Origin: Poriferisodalis sp965116715
GTDB taxonomy: Bacteria; Actinomycetota; Acidimicrobiia; Acidimicrobiales; Poriferisodalaceae
Assembly (NCBI GenBank): GCA_965116715.1
Contig: OZ220724.1
Span: forward strand, 3,100,001 to 3,164,000
Direction: 5' to 3'
DNA length: 64,000 nucleotides
Below, piece after piece: positions 1 through 9,286 of the stretch. Made by a program: the position numbers and the translations under genes. The notes below the pieces were generated by a model. The model was not told where the DNA came from. It saw only the letters and a program-made list of their open reading frames with translations, and did not search any database. Position 1 is the stretch's first letter; every line of letters begins with the position of its first letter.

Positions 1-1
1 G

Positions 2-151
2 GAGTTCCAGCCAGAATTCGTCGGCCCGCTGTACGAGACCCGCACCGAACTGCTCGGTGCTGATGCGGTCGTCGAGGCCAAGGCCAGCCTGGCGACGCCC
101 TGCAACCAGGAACTCGTCGCAGGCTGGATGCTGCGCTTCTTTGCTGGCTGA
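2..151 (+). CDS. C-terminal end of an unidentified protein (5' truncated by window)
   Basis: An open frame enters from the left edge and ends at a TGA at 149-151, leaving the last 49 residues. The tail contains the segment PLYETRTELLGAD and ends in WMLRFFAG. Nothing in it identifies a family. It converges on leuD, whose stop lies 34 nt further on. Reading frame and stop are clear; function is unknown. Confidence 0.5.
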   Translation, partial: EFQPEFVGPLYETRTELLGADAVVEAKASLATPCNQELVAGWMLRFFAG

Positions 152-184
152 TCGGAAGCGGCCTGAGGTGCGTCCTGACGCGGG

Positions 185-775
185 CTAGGTCGCAGGCATC
201 CAAGCAGGGCGGGTTGTCTCGTAACCGTCGATCTCCGATGCGCTGCGCAGCGTGATGCCGATGTCGTCGAGACCTTCGAGGAAGCGCTCCTGTGTTGCGT
301 CGTCCATCGGAAACGGCTCCTCGATGCCGACCGCAGGTGCGCTGAGCAGGCGCCGCTCCACATCGACCCTCACCACGAGGTCGGGGTCGGCGGCCACGGC
401 GGTCCGCAGGCGGGCAGCTGCCTCCTCGGACACCTGCACCGGCACCAGGCCGTTCTTGGTGGAGTTGTTGCGGAAGATGTCGCCGAACCGGGGCGAGACC
501 ACGGCTACGAAGCCGTAGTCCATGAGCGCCCACACAGCGTGCTCACGCGACGAGCCGGTGCCGAAGTTCGACCCGGCCACCAAGACCGTGGCGCCTGCAA
601 AGCGCTCGTCATTCAGCACGAAGTCGCGCTCGTCACGCCACTCGCTGAACAGCCCCTTGCCGAAGCCGGTGCGCTCCACCCGCTTGAGCCAGTCGCTGGG
701 GATGATCTGGTCGGTATCCACGTCGGAGCGGTCGAGGGGCACTGCGCGCCCCTCGTGCACTCGTACTGGCTCCAT
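185..775 (-). CDS. leuD: 3-isopropylmalate dehydratase small subunit (LeuD)
   Basis: Small subunit (196 aa) of isopropylmalate/citramalate isomerase, which moves the hydroxyl group of 2-isopropylmalate (leucine route) or citramalate (isoleucine route) in the cytosol. Family marks are the N-terminal DRSDVDTDQIIP segment, the NFGTGSSREHA loop that completes the active site, and FRNNSTKNGL. The ATG at 775 fits the usual LeuD start and has an AAAGGA-type ribosome site; an upstream open extension of 71 codons lies inside leuC and is not credible. It follows leuC by 38 nt and is the last gene of a greA-leuC-leuD operon. Length is normal for the family. Confidence 0.97.
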   Translation of the reverse strand: MEPVRVHEGRAVPLDRSDVDTDQIIPSDWLKRVERTGFGKGLFSEWRDERDFVLNDERFAGATVLVAGSNFGTGSSREHAVWALMDYGFVAVVSPRFGDIFRNNSTKNGLVPVQVSEEAAARLRTAVAADPDLVVRVDVERRLLSAPAVGIEEPFPMDDATQERFLEGLDDIGITLRSASEIDGYETTRPAWMPAT

Positions 776-813
776 CGGCCTTGTCCTTTCTCTCCCTGCG
801 GCCTTGCTCGGGC

Positions 814-2220
814 TCAGGCCAGATCGTCGGGTGAGACGAAGCGGCCGGCGATGGCCGTTGCAGCTGCCACCTCCGGCGAGCACAGGTGCGTCCGCCCGCC
901 CCGCCCCTGCCGGCCTTCGAAATTGCGGTTGGAAGTCGATGCTGAACGTTCGCCGGGCGAGAGCTTGTCGGGATTCATCGCCAGGCACATCGAGCAGCCA
1001 GGCTCCCGCCAGTCGAAGCCCGCTTCGGTGAACACGGCATCGAGGCCCTCGGCCTCGGCCTGCGCCTTGACCGCGAAGGAACCCGGAACAACCAGCGTGC
1101 GGACCCCGTCGGCAACCTTGCGTCCCCGGGCCACGGCCGCAGCGGCGCGCAAGTCCTCGATCCGGGAGTTGGTGCAGCTGCCGATGAAGACCGTGTCGAC
1201 CGGCACGTCCGCGAGCCGTGTGCCTGCGGTCAAGCCCATGTAGTCGAGTGCTCGCTGGGCCGTCGTCGCCTCGACCGGGTCATCGAAGTCGCCCGGTGCG
1301 GGCACCGCGCCGTCGATCGGGATGACGTGCGCGGGGTTGGTGCCCCACGTCACGTGCGGGCGCAGCGAGGTGCCGTCGATCGTGACCGAGCGATCGAAGG
1401 TCGCCCCGTCGTCGGTCACCAGCGAGCGCCAATCGGCCACTGCGGCGTCCCACTCGGCACCGGCCGGCGCGTGCCGGCGGTCCGCCAAGTACTCGAACGT
1501 GGTCTCGTCGGGCGCCACCATGCCCGCCTTGGCACCGGCCTCGATGGACATGTTGCAGACGGTCATGCGTCCTTCCATCGACAGTGCGCGGATCGCCGAC
1601 CCGCGGTATTCGATGATGTGCCCGATGCCCCCGCCGGTGCCGATGCGCCCGATGATCGCCAGCACGATGTCCTTGGCAGTGACGCCTGCCGGCACCTCGC
1701 CGTCGACGCTCACCTCCATCGTGGCGGGCCGGCTCTGCGGCAGCGTCTGGCTGGCCAGAACGTGCTCCACCTCGGAGGTGCCGATGCCGAAGGCCAGCGC
1801 CCCGAACGCGCCGTGCGTCGAGGTGTGGCTGTCGCCGCAGACCACCGTCATGCCGGGCAGCGTGAGGCCTTGCTCAGGGCCGATGACGTGCACGATTCCC
1901 TGGCCCGGATCGCCCATCGGGTACAGCGTGATGCCGAACTCGTCGCAGTTCGCCCGCAGCACCTGCACCTGCTTTGCCGAGATCGGGTCGGCGATCGGCA
2001 GGTGCAGATCGGCGGTGGGGACGTTGTGGTCCTCAGTGGCCACGGTCAGGTCGGGACGCCGCACGGTGCGCCCGGACATGCGCAGACCGTCGAAGGCCTG
2101 GGGCGAAGTGACCTCGTGGACGAGGTGCAGGTCGATGTAGAGCAGGTCTGGCTGCCCGCCGCCGGTGCGGACAATGTGGCGGTCCCAGACCTTCTCGCTG
2201 AGCGTGCGCGGTCGTGTCAT
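814..2220 (-). CDS. leuC: 3-isopropylmalate dehydratase large subunit (LeuC)
   Basis: Large, aconitase-like subunit (468 aa) carrying the 4Fe-4S cluster used in dehydration/rehydration of isopropylmalate or citramalate. The cluster cysteines are visible: Cys349 in SCTNSRIEDL and Cys409 and Cys412 in GCSMCLAMNPD. VVCGDSHTSTHGAFG and SNRNFEGRQGRGG are further aconitase-family blocks. The start codon follows the greA stop directly (TGA then ATG with no base between), so translation is probably coupled. With LeuD downstream and LeuB/CimA on the other strand it completes the middle steps of leucine and citramalate-derived isoleucine synthesis. Confidence 0.98.
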   Translation of the reverse strand: MTRPRTLSEKVWDRHIVRTGGGQPDLLYIDLHLVHEVTSPQAFDGLRMSGRTVRRPDLTVATEDHNVPTADLHLPIADPISAKQVQVLRANCDEFGITLYPMGDPGQGIVHVIGPEQGLTLPGMTVVCGDSHTSTHGAFGALAFGIGTSEVEHVLASQTLPQSRPATMEVSVDGEVPAGVTAKDIVLAIIGRIGTGGGIGHIIEYRGSAIRALSMEGRMTVCNMSIEAGAKAGMVAPDETTFEYLADRRHAPAGAEWDAAVADWRSLVTDDGATFDRSVTIDGTSLRPHVTWGTNPAHVIPIDGAVPAPGDFDDPVEATTAQRALDYMGLTAGTRLADVPVDTVFIGSCTNSRIEDLRAAAAVARGRKVADGVRTLVVPGSFAVKAQAEAEGLDAVFTEAGFDWREPGCSMCLAMNPDKLSPGERSASTSNRNFEGRQGRGGRTHLCSPEVAAATAIAGRFVSPDDLA

Positions 2221-2757
2221 TCAGGCCTCGATTGCGATGATCTCGATGCTGAGCTGGTTGCCGTTGGCTTCGTAGGTGACGGTCTCGCCCGCCCGGGCGC
2301 CCTCGAGCGCTTGGCCCATCGGCGAGCCCGGCGATACGACTTCGATGCCGCTCCGGCGTTCCTCGATCGAGCCGAACAAGTACTGCTCGACCTCGTCGTC
2401 GCCCTGGAATCGGATGGACACCACGAGGCCCGGCGCCACCACGCTGTCGTCGATGGCCTCAACGATCTCGCAGTTCTCCAGGATCGACTTCAGCCGCAAG
2501 ATGCGGCCTTCCATCTTTCCCTGTTCCTCCTTGGCAGCGTGGTAGTCGCCGTTCTCGGACAGGTCGCCAAGCAAGCGCGCTGTCTCGATCTGTGCCGCTA
2601 TGTCGATGCGGCCTCGCCCGGTCAGATCGGTGAGCTCTGCTTGCAGACGATCGCGGGCCTCAGCCGAGATGCGATGGACCTCCGGCGTCGGCGTGGGTGC
2701 AGTCAGAGCGACGTTCTTGTCGTCCAACTCCTCAGCGGAGACTGGGATCTCGGGCAC
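2221..2757 (-). CDS. greA: Transcription elongation factor GreA
   Basis: GreA (178 aa) binds the RNA polymerase secondary channel and stimulates cleavage of backtracked RNA. The N-terminal coiled-coil region includes GDLSENGDYHAAKEEQ, with the conserved acidic tip residues, and the C-terminal FKBP-like domain contains SPGSPMGQALEGARAGETV. The assigned start is GTG at 2757, giving about 20 residues more than typical GreA; a later start cannot be excluded, since no strong ribosome site is seen. The gene is directly joined to leuC, an unusual partner, and is divergent from leuB across 73 nt. Confidence 0.93.
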   Translation of the reverse strand: MPEIPVSAEELDDKNVALTAPTPTPEVHRISAEARDRLQAELTDLTGRGRIDIAAQIETARLLGDLSENGDYHAAKEEQGKMEGRILRLKSILENCEIVEAIDDSVVAPGLVVSIRFQGDDEVEQYLFGSIEERRSGIEVVSPGSPMGQALEGARAGETVTYEANGNQLSIEIIAIEA

Positions 2758-2830
2758 CCACGTGAGGTTATCGAGGGCTTCTCAGGGCACACTCATTGCC
2801 GCAATCACGCCTTGTTGGAGGGACACCACA

Positions 2831-3829
2831 GTGACTCATCGCATCGCAGTCGTCGGCGGAGACGGAATCGGACCCGAGGTGATCTCGGTCGCGCTCGATG
2901 TGATTGCTGCCGCCGGAGCCGGCATCTCGACCACCGAATTCGATCTGGGCGGGCATCGCTACCTGCGCGACGGAACCGTGCTCGACGATGAGACACTCGA
3001 AGAGCTGCGCACGTTCGATGCGATCCTGCTCGGTGCGGTCGGCACACCCGATGTGCCGCCAGGCGTCATCGAGCGCGGCCTGCTGCTGAAGGCCCGCTTC
3101 GAGCTGGATCTGTACGTGAACCTGCGCCCCTTCACCCTGCCCGACGGCCACAGCTTCACGGTGATCCGCGAGAACACCGAGGGCACCTATGCGGGCGAGG
3201 GCGGGTTCTTGCGCAAGGGCACCCCGCACGAGATCGCGACCCAAGGCTCGGTCAATACGCGCATGGGCGCCGAGCGCGCCATCCGGTATGGCTTCGAGCT
3301 GGCCCGCTCACGCCAGCGCCGCCACCTGACGCTGGTCCACAAGACCAATGTCCTGACGTTCTCCGGCGATCTGTGGGAGCGCACGTTCAACGAGGTCGCC
3401 GGCGAGTACCCCGACGTCGAGACCGCGTACAACCATGTCGACGCCGCCTGCATCCACTTCGTGGAGGACCCGCATCGCTACGAGGTGATCGTCACCGACA
3501 ACCTCTTCGGCGACATCCTCACTGACCTCGGCGGCGCCGTGGCCGGCGGCATCGGACTGGCTGCGTCAGCCAACCTCAACCCAGACCGGACGGGGCCGTC
3601 CTTGTTCGAGCCGGTGCACGGGTCGGCGCCCGACATCGCCGGCAAGGGTCTCGCCAACCCGACCGCGGCGGTCCTGTCAGCGGTGCTCATGCTGGAGTTC
3701 TTGGGCGAGACCGCCTGCGCCGATCGGGTGCGCGCCGCGTGCGAAGCAGTCATCGCGGACGATGCCGTGCCCGATGTGGGCACCGATGAGATCGCCAAGG
3801 CGATCCTGTCGGGCGTCGAGCAGGGATGA
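2831..3829 (+). CDS. leuB: 3-isopropylmalate dehydrogenase (LeuB)
   Basis: NAD-dependent oxidative decarboxylase (332 aa) acting on 3-isopropylmalate or, in the citramalate route, on 3-methylmalate. It has the N-terminal VVGGDGIGPEV nucleotide-fold start, the substrate arginines in VNLRPF and VIRENTEGTYAGEGG, the DAACIHFVEDPHRYEVIVT metal-site region, and the signature VTDNLFGDILTDLGGAVAGG. The GTG start is chosen for GGAGGG eight bases upstream and because it gives the normal family length; longer frames run into the divergent promoter region. It precedes cimA by 7 nt. Confidence 0.97.
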   Translation: MTHRIAVVGGDGIGPEVISVALDVIAAAGAGISTTEFDLGGHRYLRDGTVLDDETLEELRTFDAILLGAVGTPDVPPGVIERGLLLKARFELDLYVNLRPFTLPDGHSFTVIRENTEGTYAGEGGFLRKGTPHEIATQGSVNTRMGAERAIRYGFELARSRQRRHLTLVHKTNVLTFSGDLWERTFNEVAGEYPDVETAYNHVDAACIHFVEDPHRYEVIVTDNLFGDILTDLGGAVAGGIGLAASANLNPDRTGPSLFEPVHGSAPDIAGKGLANPTAAVLSAVLMLEFLGETACADRVRAACEAVIADDAVPDVGTDEIAKAILSGVEQG

Positions 3830-3836
3830 GGCTGGC

Positions 3837-5507
3837 ATGAGCACATCTGACGCTGGCGATACGACACCGCAGCCCGGCTCATCGGCTCCGCTCGTGCGTG
3901 AAGGCGCACGCGATCCGGCATGGCCAGAGCGCGTCGAGATCTTCGACACGACGCTGCGCGACGGCGTCCAGTTCGAGGGCATCTCGGTGTCTTCCGAGGA
4001 CAAGCTGAAAGTGGCCCGCCAACTCGACGCGCTGGGCATCGGTTGGATCGAGGGCGGCTGGCCCGGCTCGAACCCCAAGGACGAAGAGTTCTTCGCCCGC
4101 GCGGCCGCTGAGCTCCAGCTCGAGCACGCCACGCTGGTGGCGTTCGGCTCCACGCGCCGGCCCCGCGGCCGCGTCGACGACGACCAGACTTTGGCGGCGC
4201 TCGTGGGGGCCGGAACGTCCACGGTGTGCATCGTGGGCAAGTCGTGGGACTATCACGTCACCGAAGCGCTCCGGCAGCCGCTCAGCGAAGGGGTCGCCAT
4301 GGTCGGCGACTCCGTCGAGTTCCTCAAGGGCGAGGGGTTGCGCGTCTTCTTTGACGCAGAGCATTTCTTCGACGGCTACAAGCGCAATCCCGAGTTCGCG
4401 CTGCAGGTGCTCGAAGCAGCGGCGGTCAATGGCGCCGACTGCCTGGTGCTGTGCGACACGAATGGCGGCTCGCTGCCCCATGAAGTGGAGACGATCGTGC
4501 GCGATGTGGTCGGGCACTTCGACGGCCTCCAGATCGGCATGCACACTCAGAACGACACCGGCTGTGCCGTCGCCAATGCCGTCGCGGGGGTGATCGGCGG
4601 CGCAACGCACGTGCAGGGGACCGTCAACGGCTACGGCGAGCGCACGGGCAACTGCGACAACACCGTGCTGGTTCCCAACCTCACGCTCAAGATGGGCATC
4701 GAGACAGTTCCGCGCGAGTGCCTGTCGCGTTTCACCTCGGTGGCGCATCACGTCGCCGAGCTCATGAACATGCCGCCGCAGAACCAGCAGCCCTATGTGG
4801 GGGCCTCGGCTTTTGCTCACAAGGCGGGCTTGCACACCAGCGCCATCGCGCGCCGGCCCGACAGCTATGAGCACGTTGATCCGGCGGCAGTCGGCAACAG
4901 CACACGCTTCCTGCTGGGGGACCTGTCCGGGCGCGCGTCAGTGGAGCTGAAGGCGGCTGAACTCGGCATCGAGATCGACAAGGCCGCGATGTCCGGCGTC
5001 GTTGACGAGCTGAAGCGGCTCGAGCACGCCGGCTATCACTTTGAAGCCGCCGATGCCTCGCTGGAGATGCTGCTGCGGCGGGCGGCGGGCCAGACCTTCG
5101 ACTTCTTCCAGGTCGAGTCGTTCAAGGTGCTGGTCGAGCGCGGCCGGGAGGCCGAGTTCGACACGGAGGCAACGTTGCGCATCGTCGTCGGCGGCGACCG
5201 GCGGGTGACGGTCGGCGAGGGCGACGGTCCGGTGAACGCGCTCGACAACGCGTTCCGGCAAGCCGTCCGCGACGACTACCCCGAGCTCGATGCCCTCCGC
5301 TTGACGGACTACAAGGTCCGGGTGCTGGATGCCGACCGGGGCACCGAGGCGGTTACGAGGGTGCTCATCGACTCCACCGACGGGGAGACCACCTGGACGA
5401 CCATCGGCGTGTCGGAGAACATCATCGAGTCCTCATGGCTCGCGCTGCGCGATTCGGTCATCTATGCGCTCATGCGTCATCGTCTGGGCGACAGCCCGAG
5501 CCAGTAG
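3837..5507 (+). CDS. cimA: (R)-citramalate synthase (CimA)
   Basis: This enzyme (556 aa) condenses pyruvate with acetyl-CoA to (R)-citramalate, the threonine-independent entry to isoleucine. The HMGL-like TIM barrel opens with EIFDTTLRDGVQFEG and contains LVLCDTNGGSLPHE and the metal-binding MHTQNDTGCAVANA. The C-terminal third is the LeuA allosteric (feedback) domain. The long IPMS-like form and the GWIEGGWPGSNPKDEEFF motif fit the TIGR00977-type citramalate synthase better than LeuA or homocitrate synthase. The ATG overlaps a GATGAGG ribosome site at the leuB stop, so the two genes are cotranscribed. Confidence 0.93.
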   Translation: MSTSDAGDTTPQPGSSAPLVREGARDPAWPERVEIFDTTLRDGVQFEGISVSSEDKLKVARQLDALGIGWIEGGWPGSNPKDEEFFARAAAELQLEHATLVAFGSTRRPRGRVDDDQTLAALVGAGTSTVCIVGKSWDYHVTEALRQPLSEGVAMVGDSVEFLKGEGLRVFFDAEHFFDGYKRNPEFALQVLEAAAVNGADCLVLCDTNGGSLPHEVETIVRDVVGHFDGLQIGMHTQNDTGCAVANAVAGVIGGATHVQGTVNGYGERTGNCDNTVLVPNLTLKMGIETVPRECLSRFTSVAHHVAELMNMPPQNQQPYVGASAFAHKAGLHTSAIARRPDSYEHVDPAAVGNSTRFLLGDLSGRASVELKAAELGIEIDKAAMSGVVDELKRLEHAGYHFEAADASLEMLLRRAAGQTFDFFQVESFKVLVERGREAEFDTEATLRIVVGGDRRVTVGEGDGPVNALDNAFRQAVRDDYPELDALRLTDYKVRVLDADRGTEAVTRVLIDSTDGETTWTTIGVSENIIESSWLALRDSVIYALMRHRLGDSPSQ

Positions 5508-5555
5508 GAGTCTGCGACGCCGGCATTGGACTCGGTCGGCACTGCTGCCGTTTCA

Positions 5556-5561
5556 TAGACT
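5556..5561 (+). promoter_or_regulatory. -10 box of a leaderless-type promoter
   Basis: TAGACT matches actinobacterial TANNNT and ends 8 nt before the ATG at 5570, which has no ribosome-binding site. Confidence 0.45.
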
Positions 5562-5569
5562 TCGCGGCG

Positions 5570-6100
5570 ATGGCTGCACCGCGCCACGTCCGGGTCGAAC
5601 CGCTCACGGTGGTCCGGTCGTACTCCTCGCCCGAAGTCACGCCTCGGCGCTGGCAGGCTGCCCGTCCCGGCGAATTGACCGGCGGTCAGCCCACGGGTGC
5701 GCTGCGGGGACACCAGGGGCCCGACCAGGGATATGCCTACGGGCTGGTCCATCTCTTTGACGATCGGGTGTACCTCACCGAGAATGAGGACCGTCACGAC
5801 GTCGACGCCGGCTGCGTGGCCGTAGCGCTCAAGCGCGCGTCGATCTTCGGGCGAGCGCCGGTGGTGTGGGATCTCGAAGCGGGGTACTTGGCGTTCGGCT
5901 TCCTCGACCAGCACCCTGTCGCTGCGTTGGTCGCGCGCCGTGAGCCACTGTTCGAGGGTGCCGCCGAGGCACATCACTACAAGCACGTCCGGGAACTGGT
6001 CGCCTGCGTCCCCGCCGAAGTGCTGTCCCTGACCCCGTCGGCGCTCAGACGCCGGTATGAATCCGATCCATTGACACTGACTCGAGACCCAGAGCAATGA
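5570..6100 (+). CDS. Hypothetical protein
   Basis: A 176-residue soluble protein with no signal peptide or membrane segment. The centre holds a plausible folded core (GYAYGLVHLFDDRVYLTENEDRHD, followed by VAVALKRASIFGRAPVVWDLEAG) that alternates hydrophobic and charged residues. I do not recognise the family. Codon use is like that of its neighbours, and the overlapping minus-strand frame reads as a shadow. The ATG at 5570 is preferred because a TAGACT -10 box lies 8 nt upstream, suggesting a leaderless transcript. Confidence 0.6.
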   Translation: MAAPRHVRVEPLTVVRSYSSPEVTPRRWQAARPGELTGGQPTGALRGHQGPDQGYAYGLVHLFDDRVYLTENEDRHDVDAGCVAVALKRASIFGRAPVVWDLEAGYLAFGFLDQHPVAALVARREPLFEGAAEAHHYKHVRELVACVPAEVLSLTPSALRRRYESDPLTLTRDPEQ

Positions 6101-6143
6101 GCACCCGAACCGCCCCTCCCCAGCAACACTGACTGAGACTCCC

Positions 6144-6815
6144 ATGGCCCAGACCACAATGCCGATTTCCGCGCCGACGACCTCGACACAGACCGACCGT
6201 GAACTCCTGCGGCTGCATCGTCGGGCCTGCACCGACTTCGCTGCCCGGATGCGGCTGCCCGCCTGGGAGCACATGGAGATGCCACTGTCGCCGCCGCTCG
6301 AGTCCTACACCGTGGCCCATCTGCTGGCGCGCGTCGCTGACGGGAACCTGGCTGCCGCAGCGCAGATGAGCGGCCAGTCGCCGCCGCCCCCGGTCGAGAT
6401 TCCCACCCCCGCGGCTGGCACCGGCCTGGGGTTCGGCGGGCGCTCCGAGGATCGCCCCGATCCGACCCAGCCCGTCATCGAGAGCGTGCGGACGGTGCTC
6501 GCGGTAGCCGCGGGACTCGATGCCGGTGCCGGCTTCAGCCCCCGGCTGCGCGAGTTGCTGTGGTCGCGCGTCGTGGAGTTGACGATCTTGGGGTACGACC
6601 TCCAGCAGGCCATCAGCGCCGGCGCCGGACTCGACGAACTGCTGGTGGACAGGGTGCAGGCCGCGGCGCCCGCGGTGCCGATCTGGCCGGGCCTCGAACC
6701 GCTCGCAGTCGACCTGTCCACCCCGCCGCTGCAGCGACTGCTCGCGATGGCCGGCAGGCCGGTAGGACGCTGGGTCGACTCGTCTGACCCGAACTGCAGC
6801 ACCGGCCAGTGCTGA
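6144..6815 (+). CDS. Maleylpyruvate isomerase N-terminal/DinB-like protein (putative)
   Basis: A 223-residue, alpha-helical, alanine-rich protein. The layout resembles the actinobacterial DinB/mycothiol-dependent maleylpyruvate isomerase N-terminal superfamily (TIGR03086-like): a helix with LRLHRRACTDFAARM, then LESYTVAHLLARVADG, then RLRELLWSRVVELTILGYDLQQAI. The usual metal-binding histidine triad is not clear, so enzyme activity is doubtful. It ends just before, or overlaps by a few bases, the gltX start region. Family assignment is tentative. Confidence 0.5.
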   Translation: MAQTTMPISAPTTSTQTDRELLRLHRRACTDFAARMRLPAWEHMEMPLSPPLESYTVAHLLARVADGNLAAAAQMSGQSPPPPVEIPTPAAGTGLGFGGRSEDRPDPTQPVIESVRTVLAVAAGLDAGAGFSPRLRELLWSRVVELTILGYDLQQAISAGAGLDELLVDRVQAAAPAVPIWPGLEPLAVDLSTPPLQRLLAMAGRPVGRWVDSSDPNCSTGQC

Positions 6816-6841
6816 GCGGCGCCGCGAGCGCCAGCAGCCCG

Positions 6842-8182
6842 ATGTCTTCACCGGACGGCGGCACGCCGGCCACTCGGCACCCGCGGCTGCGTTTCGCTCC
6901 CGCCCCCACCGGGCTGCCGCACTTGGGCACGGCGCGCACGGCGCTGTTCAACTGGCTGTATGCCCGCCACTGCGGCGGAGAGCTGGTGCTGCGCATCGAG
7001 GACACCAACGCGGAACTCGCCACAACCGCACACATCAATCAGATCACCGAGACGCTCGACTGGCTCGGGCTGGACTTCGACGGCGACCCGGTGTTCCAGA
7101 GCCAGCGCGGCGCCCTCTACGACGCCGCTGTCGACCGCTGGCTCGACGAGGGACGTGCATACGTCGACGAGGGGGCGGTGCGATTCGCTGTTCCCGACGA
7201 CGGCGTGACGGCCTTCGAGGACACCGTGCGGGGCCGCGTCGAGTTCCCGAACGCGTCGATCGACGACTTCGTCGTCCGCCGCAGCGACGGCAGCGCGACC
7301 TTCTTCGTCGCGAACGCTGTCGACGATCTCGACCTCGGCATCACGCACGTCGTGCGAGGCGAAGACCTGCTCAATACGACGCCGAAGGTGGTGCTGCTCC
7401 GGGCTGCGCTCGACGCGACCGAGATGCCGACCTTTGCCCACTTGCCGCTCATCGTCAACAAGCAACGAAAGAAGCTCTCCAAGCGGCGCGACGACGTGTC
7501 GCTCATCAGCTATCGCGACCAGGGTGTACTGCCCGAAGCCATGGTGAACTACCTGGCACTGCTGGGGTGGGGACCCCCCGATGACGTCGAGGTGCGGCCG
7601 CTCAGCGAGATCGTCGACTTGTTCGACCTTGCCGATGTCAATGCAGCGCCGGCCATGTTCGACATGGACAAGCTCACGGCGATCAACGGCGAGTACCTGC
7701 GGGCGCTCGACGATGCCGGCTTCGCCGCTGCGGTCGAACCGTGGGTGCGCGCGGAACCGTGGGGCGCTGATCTCGATACAGCCACCCTGAGCAAGGTCGC
7801 GCCGCTCATCCGCGAGCGCACACGCCTGCTTGGCGACGCTCCTGATCGCATCGCCTTTCTCTTCACCGAGCCTCAGATCGACCCCGACGACTGGGCCGTC
7901 GCGATGACGGGGCCGGCGAACGACATCCTCGCTCGCGCGCGTACCGCGTTCTCGACGGCCGATTGGAATGCCGCGACGCTGCACGCTGAGCTGCGCGCGA
8001 TCTCCGAGAGCTTCGGCTTGAAGCTGGGCAAGGCGCAAGCGCCGGTTCGCGTCGCGACTACCGGCCGCGCGGTGGGACCTCCGCTGTTCGAATCGCTCGC
8101 GCTGCTCGGCCCCCAAGCCACGCTCGCGCGCCTCGATGCCGCGCTGGCCATCCTCGCGAGAGCAGCCGATTCCGGCGAATAG
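6842..8182 (+). CDS. gltX: Glutamyl-tRNA synthetase
   Basis: Class Ic aminoacyl-tRNA synthetase (446 aa) that charges tRNA with glutamate. The HIGH-type motif appears as APAPTGLPHLGTARTALFNW, followed by LRIEDTN; the KMSKS-type motif is KKLSKRRDDVS near residue 222. The C-terminal part is the all-helical anticodon-binding region. Length is slightly below the roughly 470-490 usual in Actinobacteria. The ATG at 6842 is preferred; an in-frame GTG at 6809 would add 11 residues and overlap the previous gene. tRNA-Gln lies 43 nt downstream; in bacteria lacking GlnRS this enzyme also mischarges tRNA-Gln for GatCAB, but that cannot be decided here. Confidence 0.95.
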   Translation: MSSPDGGTPATRHPRLRFAPAPTGLPHLGTARTALFNWLYARHCGGELVLRIEDTNAELATTAHINQITETLDWLGLDFDGDPVFQSQRGALYDAAVDRWLDEGRAYVDEGAVRFAVPDDGVTAFEDTVRGRVEFPNASIDDFVVRRSDGSATFFVANAVDDLDLGITHVVRGEDLLNTTPKVVLLRAALDATEMPTFAHLPLIVNKQRKKLSKRRDDVSLISYRDQGVLPEAMVNYLALLGWGPPDDVEVRPLSEIVDLFDLADVNAAPAMFDMDKLTAINGEYLRALDDAGFAAAVEPWVRAEPWGADLDTATLSKVAPLIRERTRLLGDAPDRIAFLFTEPQIDPDDWAVAMTGPANDILARARTAFSTADWNAATLHAELRAISESFGLKLGKAQAPVRVATTGRAVGPPLFESLALLGPQATLARLDAALAILARAADSGE

Positions 8183-8225
8183 CCGGGGCTGGGGAAAGAG
8201 CAGCAGCGCTAGCCTGTTCCCGCCC

Positions 8226-8297
8226 TCGGGGATGGTGTAATTGGCAACACAACTGGTTCTGGTCCAGTCATTGGGGGTTCGAGTCCTCCTCCCCGAA
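8226..8297 (+). tRNA. tRNA-Gln (anticodon CTG)
   Basis: A full cloverleaf is visible. The acceptor stem TCGGGGA/TCCCCGA gives seven perfect pairs; the anticodon stem ACTGG/CCAGT encloses loop TTCTGGT with anticodon CTG; the T arm carries TTCGAGT. Discriminator A at 8297 is followed by an encoded CCA (8298-8300). It sits directly after gltX. Confidence 0.96.
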
Positions 8298-8381
8298 CCA
8301 GGCGGCCGGCGGTCAGTCCCCACGCATCCCGCGATGACACCAGTCGGCAAACATCGACATCAGCGGCATGGCCGCCACGAT

Positions 8382-8412
8382 TTGCACCATGCGTCGATTT
8401 GTGACCTAGCAT
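8382..8412 (+). promoter_or_regulatory. Possible promoter of the ABC importer operon
   Basis: In the 229-nt gap before livG, TTGCAC (8382-8387) and TAGCAT (8407-8412) are separated by 19 nt. The match is modest and the spacer long. A strong ribosome site (GGAGGGGG, 8513-8520) lies just before the livG GTG. Confidence 0.25.
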
Positions 8413-8528
8413 CACCCGCTGGCCCGGCCCGCTTGAGGCTCCACACGGAAACTCACGCTGCTGGGCCGACCTGATAACTTGCCTGCGGCCGGTCACCTGA
8501 TCGGCGAGGACCGGAGGGGGTTCAGCGC

Positions 8529-9286
8529 GTGGCGTTGCTCGAAGTCCAAGACATCTCCGTGCAGTTCGGCGGCATCCGTGCGCTCGACGATTTGTCCTTC
8601 TCTCTGGACGAGGGACAGATCCTCGGTCTCATCGGGCCGAACGGTGCGGGCAAGACCACGCTCTTCAATGTGGTCAGCCGGATCTACGACCCGACGACCG
8701 GCTCGGTGACATTCGACGGGCACGATCTGCTGACCATGCCCGCTCACCAGATCAGCCGCGTCGGCGTCTACCGCACGTTCCAGAACCTGGCGCTCTGGCA
8801 CGGCATGACCGTGATCGAGAACGTGATGGTGGGCGACCACACCAACACCAAGGCGAACTTCTTCACTGCTGCGTTCCGCCTCGGCACCCGCAACGAGGAG
8901 AAGGATCTTCGACGTAGGGCCTGGGAAGCGCTCGAAGAGCTGGGCCTGGAGGAGTACGCCTATCACCCTGCCGCCGGTCTTCCCTTCGGCACGCTGAAGC
9001 GCATCGAGCTGGCCCGGGCACTGATCTCCAACCCGCGCCTCATCATGCTGGACGAGCCGGCGTCAGGCCTGACGCATCAAGAGGTTGACTCGCTCGCTCA
9101 AGATGTCAAGGACATCAGGGACCGGCACAACCTGTCGGTCCTGCTGGTCGAGCACCACATGCGCATGGTGCTCAACATCAGCGAGCACTTGGTTGTGCTC
9201 AACTTCGGCCGCAAGATCGCCGACGGTCACCCCGATGTCGTGCGCAACGACCCGGAGGTCATCGAGGCGTACCTGGGGAGTTCTTC

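Noticed and set aside
8118..8350. Long minus-strand open frames opposite gltX and tRNA-Gln
   Set aside because: Arginine-rich shadow translations of a clear gltX; tRNA overlap also excludes coding.
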